From the NCBI GenBank assembly GCA_013339765.2, contig CM023450.1:100977920-101041919 (forward strand): 64,000 nucleotides of DNA, given 5' to 3'. The stretch comes from Haemaphysalis longicornis (Eukaryota; Arthropoda; Arachnida; Ixodida; Ixodidae). This document shows, piece by piece, positions 44,981 to 56,895 of the stretch. Position 1 is the first letter of the stretch. Every line of letters starts with the position of its first letter. Both the position numbers and the translations under genes were made by a program. Under the pieces are notes generated by a model. The model did not search any database and had not been told where the DNA came from. It worked only from the letters and a program-made list of their open reading frames with translations.

Positions 44981-47900
44981 AGCTCCGTTTAATATAGTCC
45001 CGGTTTTTAACAGCGAAGCTGCTTAGAAAATCGTAATTTTTTGTGTCCGCAGTTAAAAATACCAAAAAATTGCTTAACGCCGGGCCCCGCAGCGACCGCC
45101 CGGCAGTTAACAAAACCAAGAAAATGCCTAGCGCGCGTGTGTGCGTGCATCGCGACAACCTCCAAGCCTCACCTGAGCACGTTCGTGAAGCCAAGCATAC
45201 CAAGCTTGCGCCCACCACCCGGCAGTTACAAAAATGAGAAAATGCCGAGCCGTAGCCTCCCGTATAACGCCCAGTGCCTGCTCAGTGCCAAAAATTCCCC
45301 CGTTCTCTCTGGCGGCGCCCTAATCCCATGTTCTTCTGTGTTGGCGAGGGCACGGTCAACATTTCCCTTCAGACCTGGCAACAATGAGTGATTTTTAAAA
45401 AAAAGTTGTCAAGGCTCTTTGCAAACAAAAAAATTGTGTTGTAATAAGGAGACTGGCTCTAGCACTAACGGGGAACTCCTTATTGAACAAAAAAGGCATA
45501 AAAATTCGTGAGGCCTTTCACGAAGCAGATAAATAAAACTTGACTACGGTAATTACAAAATAGATGGTCTTTCTTGGGCTACCTTGTTCGTTCGTAAATA
45601 ATTTAACGCAAAAGTTTTTTTTCTGCGTTCCACTCGATTCAGCCAGAAATGTTACGGGTGAGTTCGCTAGTGGGTTTGTGACCCACTGGGAATTGATCGC
45701 TTATTCGGTATCTGATTGGTGAGGGAAGAATGAGTGTAGCGGGGAGAAGTACAGAGATAAACGAGCTTAGTGTGTGCTGAATGCCTATCCTAAGCTTATA
45801 CAGGGGCCCTCAAACACTGAGTATCGCCTTGAGCTAAAGCTTGAAGTCAGCCTTCTTTTTGAGCAGCCCGGCATTGCCGATTACCGCGTCGTCAATATAT
45901 CTACTACATGCGCGATGGCACCATTCCGTGGAGCAGCGGCGGCGGAGAAATAAAGGGAGGAGGAGAGTGGGCGCGTACCCTGTCAGGGACCGTTATTAGA
46001 TATTAGCGGCAGAACGACACTGAAGGGACTCGTAAGTAAAAAGGGGGAGCTCAACGGTTTGGATTTGTTTAAGCAAAATTTAATTCGTATGGCTCAATTA
46101 TCACTGAACACCGAATCAAGCATAATTATATAAAGTTAACTGTCTCCTATCGCAATGACAAGCATGAGGACATGTATACATTTAGTTGGGAAACTACCGT
46201 AGCGAACCCAAAAGGGCGAGCGTGCAGGCGGAAACAGTACACTGAACGCAGTTTAGTAGTTCTGCGACGCCACTCATAAAGCTTCGGTCTTTAATATTGC
46301 CTCATGAAGTTCAAGCTCGCCATTTTGCGGACTTTTGTAGCTAAAAGACGCCTTCGCGTAACAGGCAACGCCGAGGTGCGTCCGCCTGAAACAGCAGTTC
46401 GCATCGGCAAGGCCATCGATAACCTGGGAACTTGGCACCCCCACAGTTAACGGGCTGCTGCAATGGGTTTCGAGGCGATACACTATAAGAAAAAAAGGTG
46501 TGGCAGTTTCTTCCTTAAGGGTGAAACAGGAATGTATCATATATTGCTCCCTAAGAGGTAGAAAGATTCTCCCTTCAAGAGGGAGGAGCGCGTTTATACC
46601 CCTAGGAGTGGAGGAAGATTTCTCCTTTTCGTGAGCTAATGGAGGAGCGTTCCTCCCCTGGCAGCGTCACCCGAGAAAGGCTTGTTATGCAAGAAAGGCC
46701 TAGCGAGCTGATCGGTTTGAGGATCGAGGAAGTACAAATACGTAGGTTACTGTGGTTGTGTGCGCTTAAAATGCGCTAAAATAACCAAGAAATTACCTAC
46801 CGAGCACCAGAACTGCGGTTAGCAAGCCATGTCGCCAATCGTATATGCGCGACTTGCATTCGTCTCCCTGCGCGCTCCGCCTACGCGTTCAGGGCTTGCG
46901 CGCGCCGTAAACACAGTAGAAGTCATACCGATTGCTTTCGAAATGCCGCCTTTATTTCCTAAAGGCTCGTAACCCCGCCGTTCCCCGCACACGAGATCAC
47001 AAGCATCCAATGCGGCCGTTTGAGAACAACCAGTTGTTGTTAGTCGTCTTACCTTGCTACAACCGATGCATCAAAACGCGGATCGTCTGCAATCGTAAAT
47101 CTCAGCGCAAAGGCAATACTGGCGACACAAAAACGTATCCGTCGCTGTCGCATCCGTCCGAGCGAGGAGATGGCACTGCTCGCCCTCTAGCGTGCTCGAA
47201 GTAAAGCAATCGTCAACGCTTTAAAATGACCGATAGATGACGCAAAAAAAAAAGTAGGGGTGGGCAGCTACTAAGCATCACCATCAGTGGGCACTTACAT
47301 CAAGGCGCTTCCGTTGGTTTCCTTTATGGATAACGTATATTATTATAGCTAACATCACGGAGGCCGCATGTGGGCGGGCACATATTTGGAAGAAACATAG
47401 CACAACACAGCGGCATACACTTCATTAAAGGCACTGCCAAAGCACAATACACGCAACCCACAACATACACAACACACGTATACACACGTATACAACATAT
47501 ACTACACTTTTCACTTGTCCGCATGATCACAACCCACAACTAAACATTGAAACGGCGACAAAGTATTTATAACCCTGATCGCGGAGAATGCAGGTAGGAA
47601 CAATGAGCTTGTTGCAAAAATGGGCAGTTTACTATCATCGCTGACCTCTTTTACCCTTGGGCGTCAGTATAAAACGTCCAAAAATGCAGTGGTAGCGTTG
47701 AACAGTGCGCTGCGCAGGTGAGTCGCCCAATGCACGCATGCAGCGGTGCCCACAGAATGTGCTTCAAACACACGGCTGGCGAGCCGTGCGTTAGCGTGGC
47801 GAGCACATGGTAATAATAAATAAAAATACGGCGAGAAAACAAGCAAGCAGCACACCGCAGGGGCGGTGTTGCTCGTAGTCGTCGAATGCGCCCGATCGGC

Positions 47901-49450
47901 GAAAGCCACAGTGCAACGATGAACGGTTTCGTTTTCGGCGTCGGTGCCGACAGCAGATTGCAGACGACAGGGGAGAATATTTCCTCCCCCGTTTCGGTGT
48001 TTCGTAGAAGCCGTACAGAGGGCGCTACGTGTAACGAGCTAAAGGGAGAATCTCGCTGGTCCGGGGGAGAAAACCCTCGATTTCCTCCCTTTTTCTACCC
48101 TTTTTTCTTAGAGTGTAGAGCAGGCACAGTAGGTTATATCGGAGGCTGTGGCCGAGCGCTCCTGTGTGCGTGCCTCGCGGCGACCACCCAGCGTCCCCTG
48201 CATACGGTTGTGAAGCCAAGCATACCCACTTAGGGAGATTGGCCAAGATTGGCAAACAAACGAAAAAAACTTCAGCGTTCGCCGTAATCATGGCAACACT
48301 TGCTCGGAAACGAGAAAGACTCGTCATATCGTACGCCCCTCCAAGGTGACGTTCATTGATTATCACTTCTAAAGAAGATGAAGGAAGCGCACACTTATAG
48401 CATCAATAATGGAGTAAAGGTCATTGCGGCAGCGAAGAAGCAAGACGGCTGCAGTCATGGGCTTAAGCCTTCGTGATCGTCGTGAAGGTTGCGTAGATAT
48501 TTGCTACCTTCAAGAGTTACGTGCTAGAGTGAGCTTCCTTCATTTTTTTCGCTTGAAGGCATCAAGCCTTTATAACTCGCTCACCCTCATTCCGGCCCCT
48601 AAAGTCGTCTTCACCATAAAAGGATGCCAATCACGAAAAAATTTCGAAGTTTCCCTCTACGCAGTAGCGACGACACCGGTGAGGTACCAAGGACAGAGGG
48701 AGAGTGATCAGTAGGGCTGTTTTATCTTCTTCCTGGACAATTGCTACGCGATGGTGCAGCCTCTGTAGCGTCAGTTCAAGTTGCCTCGTTATACCGAGCG
48801 TATACACCCAAGGCAGCTAGTGTAGACTGAAGAATAGCTCCAGTGTGTTAAACCCTCCTTCAAGCAGAGCGATCAAACAAAACCAGAACAGTATTAATAC
48901 AATTACTCTGTCATTTTTATTGGGTGTAGCTTTTGTCGATGGCCACTAATCACACACACTAGTCGGTGTGACGTCATAGGGGCAGTGCGAGAAAATTGCT
49001 GGCTAGCGGCCACTCTTCTGTCTGTTTTTGTAATTATCTTGCTTAAATGTGTGATCATTTTTTCGCAAGGAAATCTTTCGAATGAACGGAGCCGTTACTT
49101 CGTCTTCGCGGTGCCTTAAAAAGCACTGTACCACTTAACCATAACCACAGTCATAAAGTAAGCAGTTTGAAAGTAAGAGTTTGCTAACAGTTTTGTAGCA
49201 ATCATTACCCCGCTCTATATTTTATGTAATGTATTTGTTTAGGGATTGTTATATGATAAACTAAAATTGAAGTAGCACTAGTCGTTTTCCAGCATCACCA
49301 TACGACACATATTTGGTTTGATTCATGGAGTAGGTGATCGCGCCTTTTTTATATGTTGGGAATGAAGGTTGGGATACCTTATATTCAAGCCCTCTGCAAT
49401 ACCCTCACTGCAGATGCGACATGCACCGCGTCGTCTCATCGTTGTCAGAA
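44981..49450. other. Intergenic DNA with minor repeats
   Basis: No exon was recognised. A block with GTGAAGCCAAGCATACC occurs at 45186 and 48210 in similar surroundings (GTGTGCGTGC.TCGCG upstream), so two copies of an unnamed repeat are present. The rest shows nothing I can support. Confidence 0.4.
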
Positions 49451-49452
49451 TA

Positions 49453-50327
49453 CAGGTTGTTACGAAGGTAATTAAAACAATTTAAATTTCTTTTCCTGAG
49501 AGAGCCGCTGCACGGTTCGCGCTAAAACTTCACACGAAGGTCGCATTTTGTGGTCTAGTTTGTTTGACGCCGGGAGCAACGACGGTACTTACCAGTTTGG
49601 GCTGAAAATAAATAAAAATGATTTTCCCCTATAGGAAAATGGCGGCTCATTTGAACGTGCGAGCCAATGCAACCTGATCTTGGAGCGACGGCGCCACCTG
49701 GGGTATGCAGGACGAAACAGACGATGGTGATTCACACTCCTTCCAGGACAGGAAGGAAGAAAATGGGGAAGCAGACGACCAGAAAATGTGAAAGCAGGTT
49801 TTCTGATCGTCTTCTAGTTAATTTCGCTCCTTCCACGTAGGAAGGAGCCAAATGTTAGTTAGCAGACGATCAGAAAATGTGAAATCAGGGGAGGAAACAA
49901 ATCCAACGTTTATTGACAACGATGAGCCTTGGAATATTTTGTTATGATTGGTACTCAGCTGTTATGGAACTATTTAGGATGATCGTAAACTAGAGACAAA
50001 ATAGATTTTCTGATTGTCTGCTACTTCATTTGGCTCCTACACACTGTGAATCCCCATCGTCCGTTTCGCCCTGCATACCCCAGGTGGCGCCATCGTTCCA
50101 AAATTAGCTTGCACTGGCTCGCACGTCTAAATCGGCCGGCATATTCTCATAGGCGAAAATATTGTTTATTTATTTTCAGAATAAACAGGTAATTACCGTC
50201 GTTGTTCTCGATGTCCAACAAAATAGACCACAAAATGCCACCTTCGTGTGATGTTTGAGCGCGAACTGAGCAGCGCTTCGGTCAGGAAAAAAATTTAAAG
50301 TGTTCCAATTATCGTTGTAACACCCTG
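49453..50327. mobile_element. Foldback MITE, 270-bp inverted repeats, TA target
   Basis: The element starts CAGGTTGTTACGAAGGTAAT and its right end, as complement, reads CAGGGTGTTACAACGATAAT; TA flanks both sides (49451-49452; 50328-50329). The arms match over roughly 270 bp, including GGCGCCACCTGGGGTATGCAG and GTGTGAAT..CCATCGTC blocks, and internal A/GCAGACGATCAGAAAATGTG motifs repeat in both orientations. No transposase is present. The TA target and long arms suggest a Tc1/mariner-type non-autonomous element. It ends 658 bp beyond the exchanger stop codon. Confidence 0.85.
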
Positions 50328-50985
50328 TAAATTGTCATTTTTTATGTTCGTACGGCATAGCAACAGGTACCAGATGTCGGTTGTCCATTTGCAGCACATG
50401 TCATTTGCAACGATGTTAGGCCATTTTATGGTCGCCTGAAGGTGAATTTCCCCGAAGCAAAACATGCCTGTGGAAAACTTCCTCGCGGCCCACACCGAGG
50501 GCAAAACTGATTGCGCACACGCAAAAAACGTTTTTCCGCAGTTTTTTTACATATACTGCATAGTCGTCCTCGCGCACATGAACACTTTAAAGCACGTTGT
50601 AGGAACGACTGACGCAAACGGCAGTGTGATGCGACACCCCAGAATGCACGTGCGTCATCGCTTGCTTGAACACAGTACCAATGTTCGCGCACGTTTCCGT
50701 GTTCCATTTTCCCGTTGGAACACGCGGCCTGCCCGAAGCGGTATTTGTCTGCACAGTGAACAAGCACGCACAAAAGCACAAAAGCACTTGTATAGTGTAG
50801 AACGCCGTTCCACATAAGGTGATGTCCTCTTGCACAGGGTGGTCCGCACAGTCACAGGTCAGGGTTACCCGTTCTCTTGACGGAATGAACTTCCATAACG
50901 TGCAGCGACCGGCTAAGTCGTCGATGCCGGTACAGTCTGCAAAGGACAACGTCCTCCTTCCACGCACGTCTTTAGTGAACAGCGC

Positions 50986-51309
50986 TCAGTCCTTGCACGT
51001 GGGTGGGTTGAAGGGCCCGAAGTAGTTGAGCTCGTACAGGCAGGCCAAGGTGAGGAAGGCGGCGTACAGCAGCCAGGCAGACGAGTCCGACGCGCCAGTT
51101 GAGGCGCCACCGGGCGGCGCACAGGGTAACTAGCATGAGCACCGTGGTTGCCAGCAACGTGAGCGTGGTGTAGGTGAGTGCACCGCTGTTGATGTGCAGG
51201 CGGCCCCCGCTGTTGGACAGGGTCTTCGCCAGCCACGGCAGGCCGAGGCAGAAGAGGATGTCGAAGATGTTGCTGCCGATCAGGTTGCTGAATGCCATGT
51301 TGCCGAAAC
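50986..51309 (-). CDS. SLC24 exon: end of alpha-2 repeat and C-terminus
   Basis: The exon follows GTCACGCAG and reads FGNMAFSNLIGSNIFDILFC, LGLPWLAKTLS, then two hydrophobic helices and an end of the type LLYAAFLTLACLYELNYFG ... PPTCKD and stop (50986-50988). GSNxFDIL.CLGLPW is the SLC24 alpha-2 signature. The last 28 codons are in a different frame from the rest: one extra base at 51073 or 51074 separates VCL from LLY. If real it replaces the terminal helix by an unrelated tail; if a sequencing error the exon is normal. GDMA of most relatives is GNMA here. Confidence 0.88.
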
Positions 51310-51746
51310 CTGCGTGACGTGCATCACTACAGATGGTTGCCAGACAGCAGCGGACACGTGGTCGTTGTGCGCTGCTAGCGCCACCTGTACCTGTTTCGCT
51401 CTCATTTAGCCGTTCCTACTGTTAGCCATTCCTATTCATTCTACTGTTACTACTGTCCTACTGTTCCTTAGCCATTCCTACTGTTTGGTTTCATTCAAGC
51501 ACGTGTGACGCAACGTGACTCGTCTTACAAGTAACCAGCCGGCACTGCTTACTGCCCAATCACAATCCAGGTTTTTTTTTTTTTCATTCCTTAAAATGCG
51601 GCTGTGACTAATCGCGTATCAGTGGCAAGTATTCAGTTTTCTTTCAGGCATCTCCGAGCTCCTGTCTGGCGGCAAAATCAACCCAAACAACGGTCACGAC
51701 AATTAACGGTAGCGTTTACGTTATGGTATTTTCGCTGTATACTAAC
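51310..51746. other. Exchanger intron
   Basis: Short intron between two alpha-2 exons with GTTAGT donor and CACGCAG acceptor. Only a T run (51573-51584) is notable. Confidence 0.6.
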
Positions 51747-51848
51747 CCATTTTCACGATGAGTACGGTTGTGATGATTTCCGGTACGCTGATGCCTGCAG
51801 CCAAGATGGTGATTCCAGAAACCGAGTCCGGGACGTTGAGGGTGTAAC
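51747..51848 (-). CDS. SLC24 exon: first half of alpha-2 repeat
   Basis: The 102-nt exon, between ACATGCAG and GTTAGT, reads YTLNVPDSVSGITILAAGIS then VPEIITTVLIVKMG, with split Gly codons at both ends (phase 1). This corresponds to the G.....P..V.G.T.LAAGTS.PD....V..A..G segment that forms the cation site with the alpha-1 repeat. Here GTS is GIS, and the Asp of SxPD is Glu. Both are otherwise nearly invariant in the family, so either this paralogue has altered ion binding or it is under relaxed constraint. Confidence 0.88.
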
Positions 51849-53053
51849 CTGCATGTGGTGATAATACAATGAAAACTTGTATACAGCCTCCTATAATATT
51901 CGTCGTAGCAGTCATCACCGTTAGAGTGTGAGCGAAAACTGAAATGTTGTAAATTTTATTTAAAAATCCACGACCATTTCGTCCTGCGAAAGTGCATGAC
52001 CAGCGGAACTGTGAACAGCGTGAGAAGAAAACGGGAGAAATTCTTAATTACGTCCCTCATTGTCACTTTGCAACGAAAGCCCTCGCAATGGGTTTGTGAT
52101 CGCTATGATATACACGGATCGCTATAATGGCGACTGCACACACAATATTGGCTAATTTCAAATCGGTGCACATACGCTTCCGGTGGCCAGATAGGCCGGA
52201 TCAGTGTGACATTGCAAGAGAAATATCTCCAACAAGAAACCAAGAAACCGACACAGATACACTGAAATCACCGAGTGCAACTACAGCGGTAGCGCCATCG
52301 CAAGTAACCCACACAAAGTGAGTAGCCATGAACCTCCGACATTTCCTTCACGCTGCGTAAGCGAGTTACTATGCAGCTAAAGCCATCATCGCACAGATCT
52401 CGGTGCGCTATGCCGTACTGGGTGGTTCTCTAGCTTTGCTCATTCTAGACCAGACGACAGCACATGCCTTACCAGTTAAGTCTGGCTCCACATAGGGGGC
52501 GACATTTGTACACCGGGAGCATTGAAAGTTTTTATGCGCAGAGCCTAAAATTCTACTGTACTGTAAAAAAATTTCACAGCTCTTCCGTAAATTTTTTTAA
52601 AATTTCCACAGCGTACAAAAAATCAAAAGGGAAGGAGCAGGATACGAGTTGGGGGATCGGGCCCAAACCAAAATATCGCTCGCGATGTGGAAGCTGTAGA
52701 TTTCCACGTAAGTGTTCGAGGTATGACAACAATTAGGTTATTATATGGACAGCAAGTGAGAGCTGATAGGTCCAACTATAACTGATTCGAGCCGCTGAAA
52801 CCAAGCGTAACTAACTCATACCACTGAATAGGGAGGGATAAAGCTGAGGGCAGTCCCAGGGTGACAGAATAATAAGAAAAACACGCTTCCGGCGCACATG
52901 TACACAGAAGCGCGCCACTAAGCTATTCCGTGTGTTGCCCCGGCTCTGTTGCTCTACCAGGAATTCGCGTCCTGCCAGTCACTTCCAAGCAGCATTTACA
53001 CAGCAAAAGTACAAAGTGTCACGCAAAAGCGCGCTGGAAGTGGCTGCCCGTAC
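51849..53053. other. Exchanger intron, nothing recognised
   Basis: No transposon or RNA gene was identified in this 1.2-kb intron. Confidence 0.5.
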
Positions 53054-53323
53054 CGATGACGGTGACCATCCAGGCGCACATGTAGGACAGCAGGCCTATC
53101 CACACGACGGCCATGAGGAAGGTGAGGGGGAAGAGGCGCGGCCAGCGTCGGCAGTCCGGCACCGTCACTCGCAGCACCAGAGACGCCGGAAGCGATACTA
53201 CCCACCAGGCACGCGACACGCAGCCTCGACGGCTCCCAGACATCCTGGCGCCACTTCTCACGCTGTGCAAGCTGGCAGACATAGCGCGCGCCTCCGGATG
53301 TCCCGTGAAGACCACCTCGGTAC
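53054..53323 (-). CDS. SLC24 exon: loop end and first helices of second bundle
   Basis: The end at 53054 is firm (ATCG/GTACGG, phase 1). The translation closes with SLPASLVLRVTVPDCRRWPR, then LFPLTFLMAVVWIGLLSYMC and AWMVTVI. The VTxPDCR motif and the following F..(S/A)..WI...Y..VWMV helix are typical for the start of the second SLC24 helix bundle. I chose the acceptor at 53324 (GTGACCCCAG) because it is the nearest good AG in the required phase 1; a closer AG near 53231 would also fit but lacks a pyrimidine tract. The segment before AWWVVS is a variable cytosolic loop. Confidence 0.75.
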
Positions 53324-53605
53324 CTGGGGTCACGGCGACAACAAACGACACAGGGAGATCCTCGCGCTGTGCACCATAATCGTGCCTTACCTCAGCAGCC
53401 GCTGTGCGATAAGAATGACAAAGTCCCATCCTGAAGCATGAAGCAAGTACTATTATGTTTCGAGACGCTCATCGCCTTTTTTCATTGCCAATGGCAGACT
53501 AGAAATAGCCCTTTTCAACGCACTTTTGTAGCGGTAAGAAATATCGTCAATTCACAAAAAAAACACGTAAAATACGGGTTCGTACGGTGGGTTCGCAGGT
53601 GATTT

Positions 53606-53769
53606 ACAGTGGGCCTCCTCGATTATCAGTCCCGGATCGTCCGCGGACTGCCCGAGACGCGATCCGGCGCTCGATTTTCCCATGTATTCTTATGGGGCTT
53701 TCAGTCTGAACGCAGTCCTCGGGCTGCCCGCGGACCGTCCAGGACTGGTAAATCGAGGATGCCCAGTGT
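53606..53769. mobile_element. Short palindromic MITE
   Basis: A 164-bp element whose arms of about 55 bp are inverted: left ACAGTGGGCCTCCTCGATTA, right complement ACACTGGGCATCCTCGATTT, continuing through GTCCGCGG.C(A)GCCCGAG. Only about 50 bp of unpaired centre remain. It lies in the exchanger intron. Confidence 0.8.
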
Positions 53770-54646
53770 TTGAAACTTTTTGGTGCAATCCCTTAAAAAA
53801 AAATCCCGGGCCATCTACACAACGTGAAACCTGAGGAGGAGCCAGGAATGCTGTGTATCAGTGTACTCAAAGATTGTAAGTTTCTCTCTTTCCGTAGGGC
53901 GGGCTAAATGGGCACCGAAGAAGCGCTGGTGAGAGGAAGATACGCGCACTTCCTGAGGCAGTGGCGCCCTCTCTTCTGTTGAACCGGATTTAAGCATTTT
54001 GCATGCCCCATGTGCCCCTGTTTGGGGTAGTGGCAGGGGTAAAAGCGAGAGCAGTGCAATTCCCCCGTGGGAAAAGAGAATTTCTTACAATCCACATATC
54101 AGGCCGCAGTGACTAGTGGTAACACCGCTGCCCTAAAAACAGAAAAAAAACAATCAGTTCCCCATTGCTCCCGGCATTCAACATTCTGCACAACAAATGT
54201 CTGTGGTGGTGAAACAAGCTACTGCAAAATCAATCCAGAGAAAGTTCATAGATGTCTATGTACAGAGAGAGCTCAGAAACTAGCTGAAACTCAATACAGT
54301 ACAATAGGTATGCTCATGATGTTGTTCCTGGCTACTATATAGCACGTGGACCAGCGTAACAGAAAGGTTTCTTCGCCTAGAACTGCCAACTCATTTTCTA
54401 AATGACTCACAAGGACCGACCGTACACGCCGCAGCAGTGGAAACATAGCCCGTTGTGGTGGGGCGCGAAGACACGCGGCACCACGATTCCGCCATAATAC
54501 AGAAGCTCCAGCACACATCAGGAAGTTCAACACGTAATTTGAACGTGTGCTCATTCGAAGTGTGAGACCAAACAACCTGCTTAACACAGTCCAAAACGTT
54601 GCCGCTACACGACACTGAAACAAGGCCTGCTCTTGTGTTTCAGTGT

Positions 54647-54650
54647 GCCC
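54647..54650. repeat. Target duplication GCCC, left of solo LTR
   Basis: GCCC directly before TGTTACGA; identical to 55295-55298. Confidence 0.85.
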
Positions 54651-55294
54651 TGTTACGAATCGGCCAGCGCCGCCGTACTTTCCCGCAGCACTCCACGGCG
54701 GTGTGGCGAAGCCACCTCGTGCGCCTTTCTGCCGTCAGGCGCCCGCCATGTCGATGACAAGTTGCGACAAGCCGCGTCAGACGCTTCGTTTTCGGTGCAT
54801 TTCAAAACTTCGACGGTTGCCGGCGAGGCTCGTCTCCACGCTCTTCAAGGACACAGAGGCCCCGCGAACTCAGCGGAGTCCTGCTCTCTCCCCTCTCCCG
54901 GACTCAACGTGCGCCGAGGCTATGAACGATTTACGAACTCTGGAAAGAGCGTTGTGTGTGTCTGTGACGTTCGCGGCGTGTTGCCGCTTGTTGCGTTTTG
55001 ACCGTTACCGCTTTTGGGTATAAATAGACCCCGCAAGCGTTGTAAACCATTCCTGTTAGAGCAGTGAATCGATGTTGTCACTCTGCTCGAGTCCTGTATT
55101 GTAACCTCGCCCATCGGGGCAGTTTTCTTTGGCTTCGGCTCACTTCTCGCTATGAAGTAAACAGTTACGTTAGCCTACGGCTTCTGGACTTCTTCACGGC
55201 TGCAACAGCGGCTGGCCGCTCGCATCATACACGCTACCACTCGTATGTCGGAGGCCACGGAGCTCGGATCGGGTGCCCCCACTCGGTCGCAACA
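54651..55294 (+). mobile_element. Solo LTR of a Gypsy-type retrotransposon
   Basis: A 644-bp unit starting TGTTACGA and ending TCGCAACA, that is TG...CA with inverted ends, flanked on both sides by GCCC. A TATA box (TATAAATA, 55019-55026) about 370 bp from the start is in the position of a U3 promoter and gives the plus orientation. No gag, pol or second LTR is next to it, so internal recombination has removed the body. A 4-bp target duplication fits Gypsy/Ty3. Confidence 0.88.
55019..55026 (+). promoter_or_regulatory. TATA box of the solo LTR
   Basis: TATAAATA within GGGTATAAATAGACC; the likely polymerase II promoter of the former retrotransposon. Confidence 0.6.
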
Positions 55295-55298
55295 GCCC
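55295..55298. repeat. Target duplication GCCC, right of solo LTR
   Basis: GCCC directly after TCGCAACA; identical to 54647-54650. Confidence 0.85.
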
Positions 55299-55870
55299 GC
55301 AGTGCGGGCACCGTGAGGAAAGCACAACGCCGAATCTGGCCAGACGGTCACACGTCGGAAGAACTTTCCAGCCACACAAATATCCAAAATCCCGAACATC
55401 AGACGGTAGTGCCGCCGATGTCAGCTGATGCCAACGAATGCCACGTGATCTTGCTATCTGTTGATTGTCTAACTGATTTCTTGCCAATTTTTCGCACAGT
55501 TCGCTTGCCGTACTTTCCCTAAAAATTTAGGCTGGGCAAGGTAGACTGGACGTTTCACAGCGTTTTGACAACATAGGCATAAAATGGCGGTGACTGCTAG
55601 GCAGAAGGACCGGCAATGCGTTCGTCATGAAACATTGAGCGGTAAGTTCCCAGAAAGTATTGAAACAGCGCCCTCCCTGGGTACTCAGTTGAGTCGACCA
55701 GGTCGAACACTGCGCGTACGGCCAGCACGCTACACATGCTTTCCAAGCAAGGCAGACTAAAACCACCCATCGACTTGGGCAGTCTCAACAGCGCACGCGA
55801 CACTGTTTCTGTCTTGCCCGCCCAAAAGAACGACCCAAACTTCGTGGCGAGCTGACGGGTGAAATGGCGC

Positions 55871-56561
55871 GGCGGTTTCGCACGCGTGCTACGTAAAAAA
55901 GCGCCGCCGACACGGACGACTTAATTATGTAGCTTTGCTCTGCGAGGGAAAGCCTGAACTTTGCTGTAACTGCAAGACGCTGCTCCGCACTCTCGAGGTC
56001 GCCCTGTCCTCGGTGATCAACAAGGCCCTCGCACCAGGTAAGTCTGCCTTTTGCTTCGACCGACCACCCTCGATGAGGCCTATAGCGTCACCAGCCCGTG
56101 GGTATTGGAGTGTAACCCAAATTATAGCCGGTCGACAAACAGCTTCTGCTTGTGCTTGACGATTGCTGAAGCGGACAGGTAGCGTTACACAAATCTTTAA
56201 ATAATTTTAGTTTATTTGAACCGGTTTTATCCATTATACACTTTTAGTGCGCGTTACTTTGTCGCGCGAGGCGTTGGAAAACAAGTGTCCCGGTGTTTTA
56301 GTGCCGCGACCACATGAGAATATGACGACATGAGACGCCGGTGGCCCGAAACCCTAAGGGGCCTAGCCCCTAATAAAGCCGGGCAATTTCAGAACATTGT
56401 ATACGAATATTACCAAAATAAACGTTTTTGTTATAACAACGCAGCAGCCACAACACCACAATGTACTGTGTTTTATAGTCTGCTAAAGTCTTGATAGCTC
56501 ACTATAGGAATTCGCAACAAAAAGCTAGCAAGAGGAATAAGTGCCACAAGCGAAGGCTCAC
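55871..56561. other. Exchanger intron, nothing recognised
   Basis: No element was identified between the LINE relic and the loop exon. Confidence 0.5.
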
Positions 56562-56895
56562 CTTCGTTAATCGCAATTTCCACGGCCGGGCTGCCTTGAT
56601 CCGGCACTAATGACGGCCGCATTCCACTGCCTTCTTCACGTGCCTTCTCGGTGGCAAGCTTCCGCCTCGCGTGGCTAGGACTCCTCGGGATGACCGGCGT
56701 CAAGCCGTTCGACGACTCCACAGGCACAGGGCGCGATGTGTTCTCGGGAGCTTGAAGAAGCGGCGCCGCCACCTCCCCTTCTCCGTGATTCGGAACCGCA
56801 GCTTCTGCCGCCTTTGCAGGAACGCTGCTGGCCTTGCCCCGAACAGGCGTCTTCGCCCCCTTCTTGGACTTGATATACAACACCAACTCATCCAC
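56562..56895 (-). CDS. SLC24 exon: large cytosolic loop
   Basis: Bounded by TTCACAATTCAG and GTGAGC, phase 0 at the start, phase 1 at the end. It reads VDELVLYIKSKKGAKTPVRG and goes on for about 90 hydrophilic residues rich in Pro, Ala, Glu and Ser (SRPVPVESSNGLTPVIPRSP), without membrane segments. This is where SLC24 proteins carry their long, poorly conserved cytosolic loop between the two helix bundles. Identification therefore depends on position and phase rather than sequence. The low-complexity content is usual. Confidence 0.75.

Larger units (their letters stand above)
54291..55870 (-). pseudogene. LINE RT thumb and zinc-finger domain, split by solo LTR
   Basis: On the minus strand, from 55870 downward: GSFFWAGKTETVSRALLRLP and GGFSLPCLESM (thumb region after reverse transcriptase), then LPSDVRDFGYLCGWKVLPTC and RLARFGVVLSSRCPHCG (zf-RVT-type finger), then after the LTR a continuation ETQEQALFQCRVAATFW and GEETFLLRW. 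The finger reading CPHCG..ET..ALFQC is restored as a continuous idea only when the 644-bp LTR and one GCCC copy are ignored, which dates the LTR after the LINE. Several other frame changes exist. Confidence 0.8.

Noticed and set aside
23231..53323. Acceptor for the exchanger loop/helix exon at about 53231 instead of 53324
   Set aside because: The phase fits, but the AG follows a purine-rich stretch; the upstream AG at 53324 has a better pyrimidine context. The choice remains open without cDNA.
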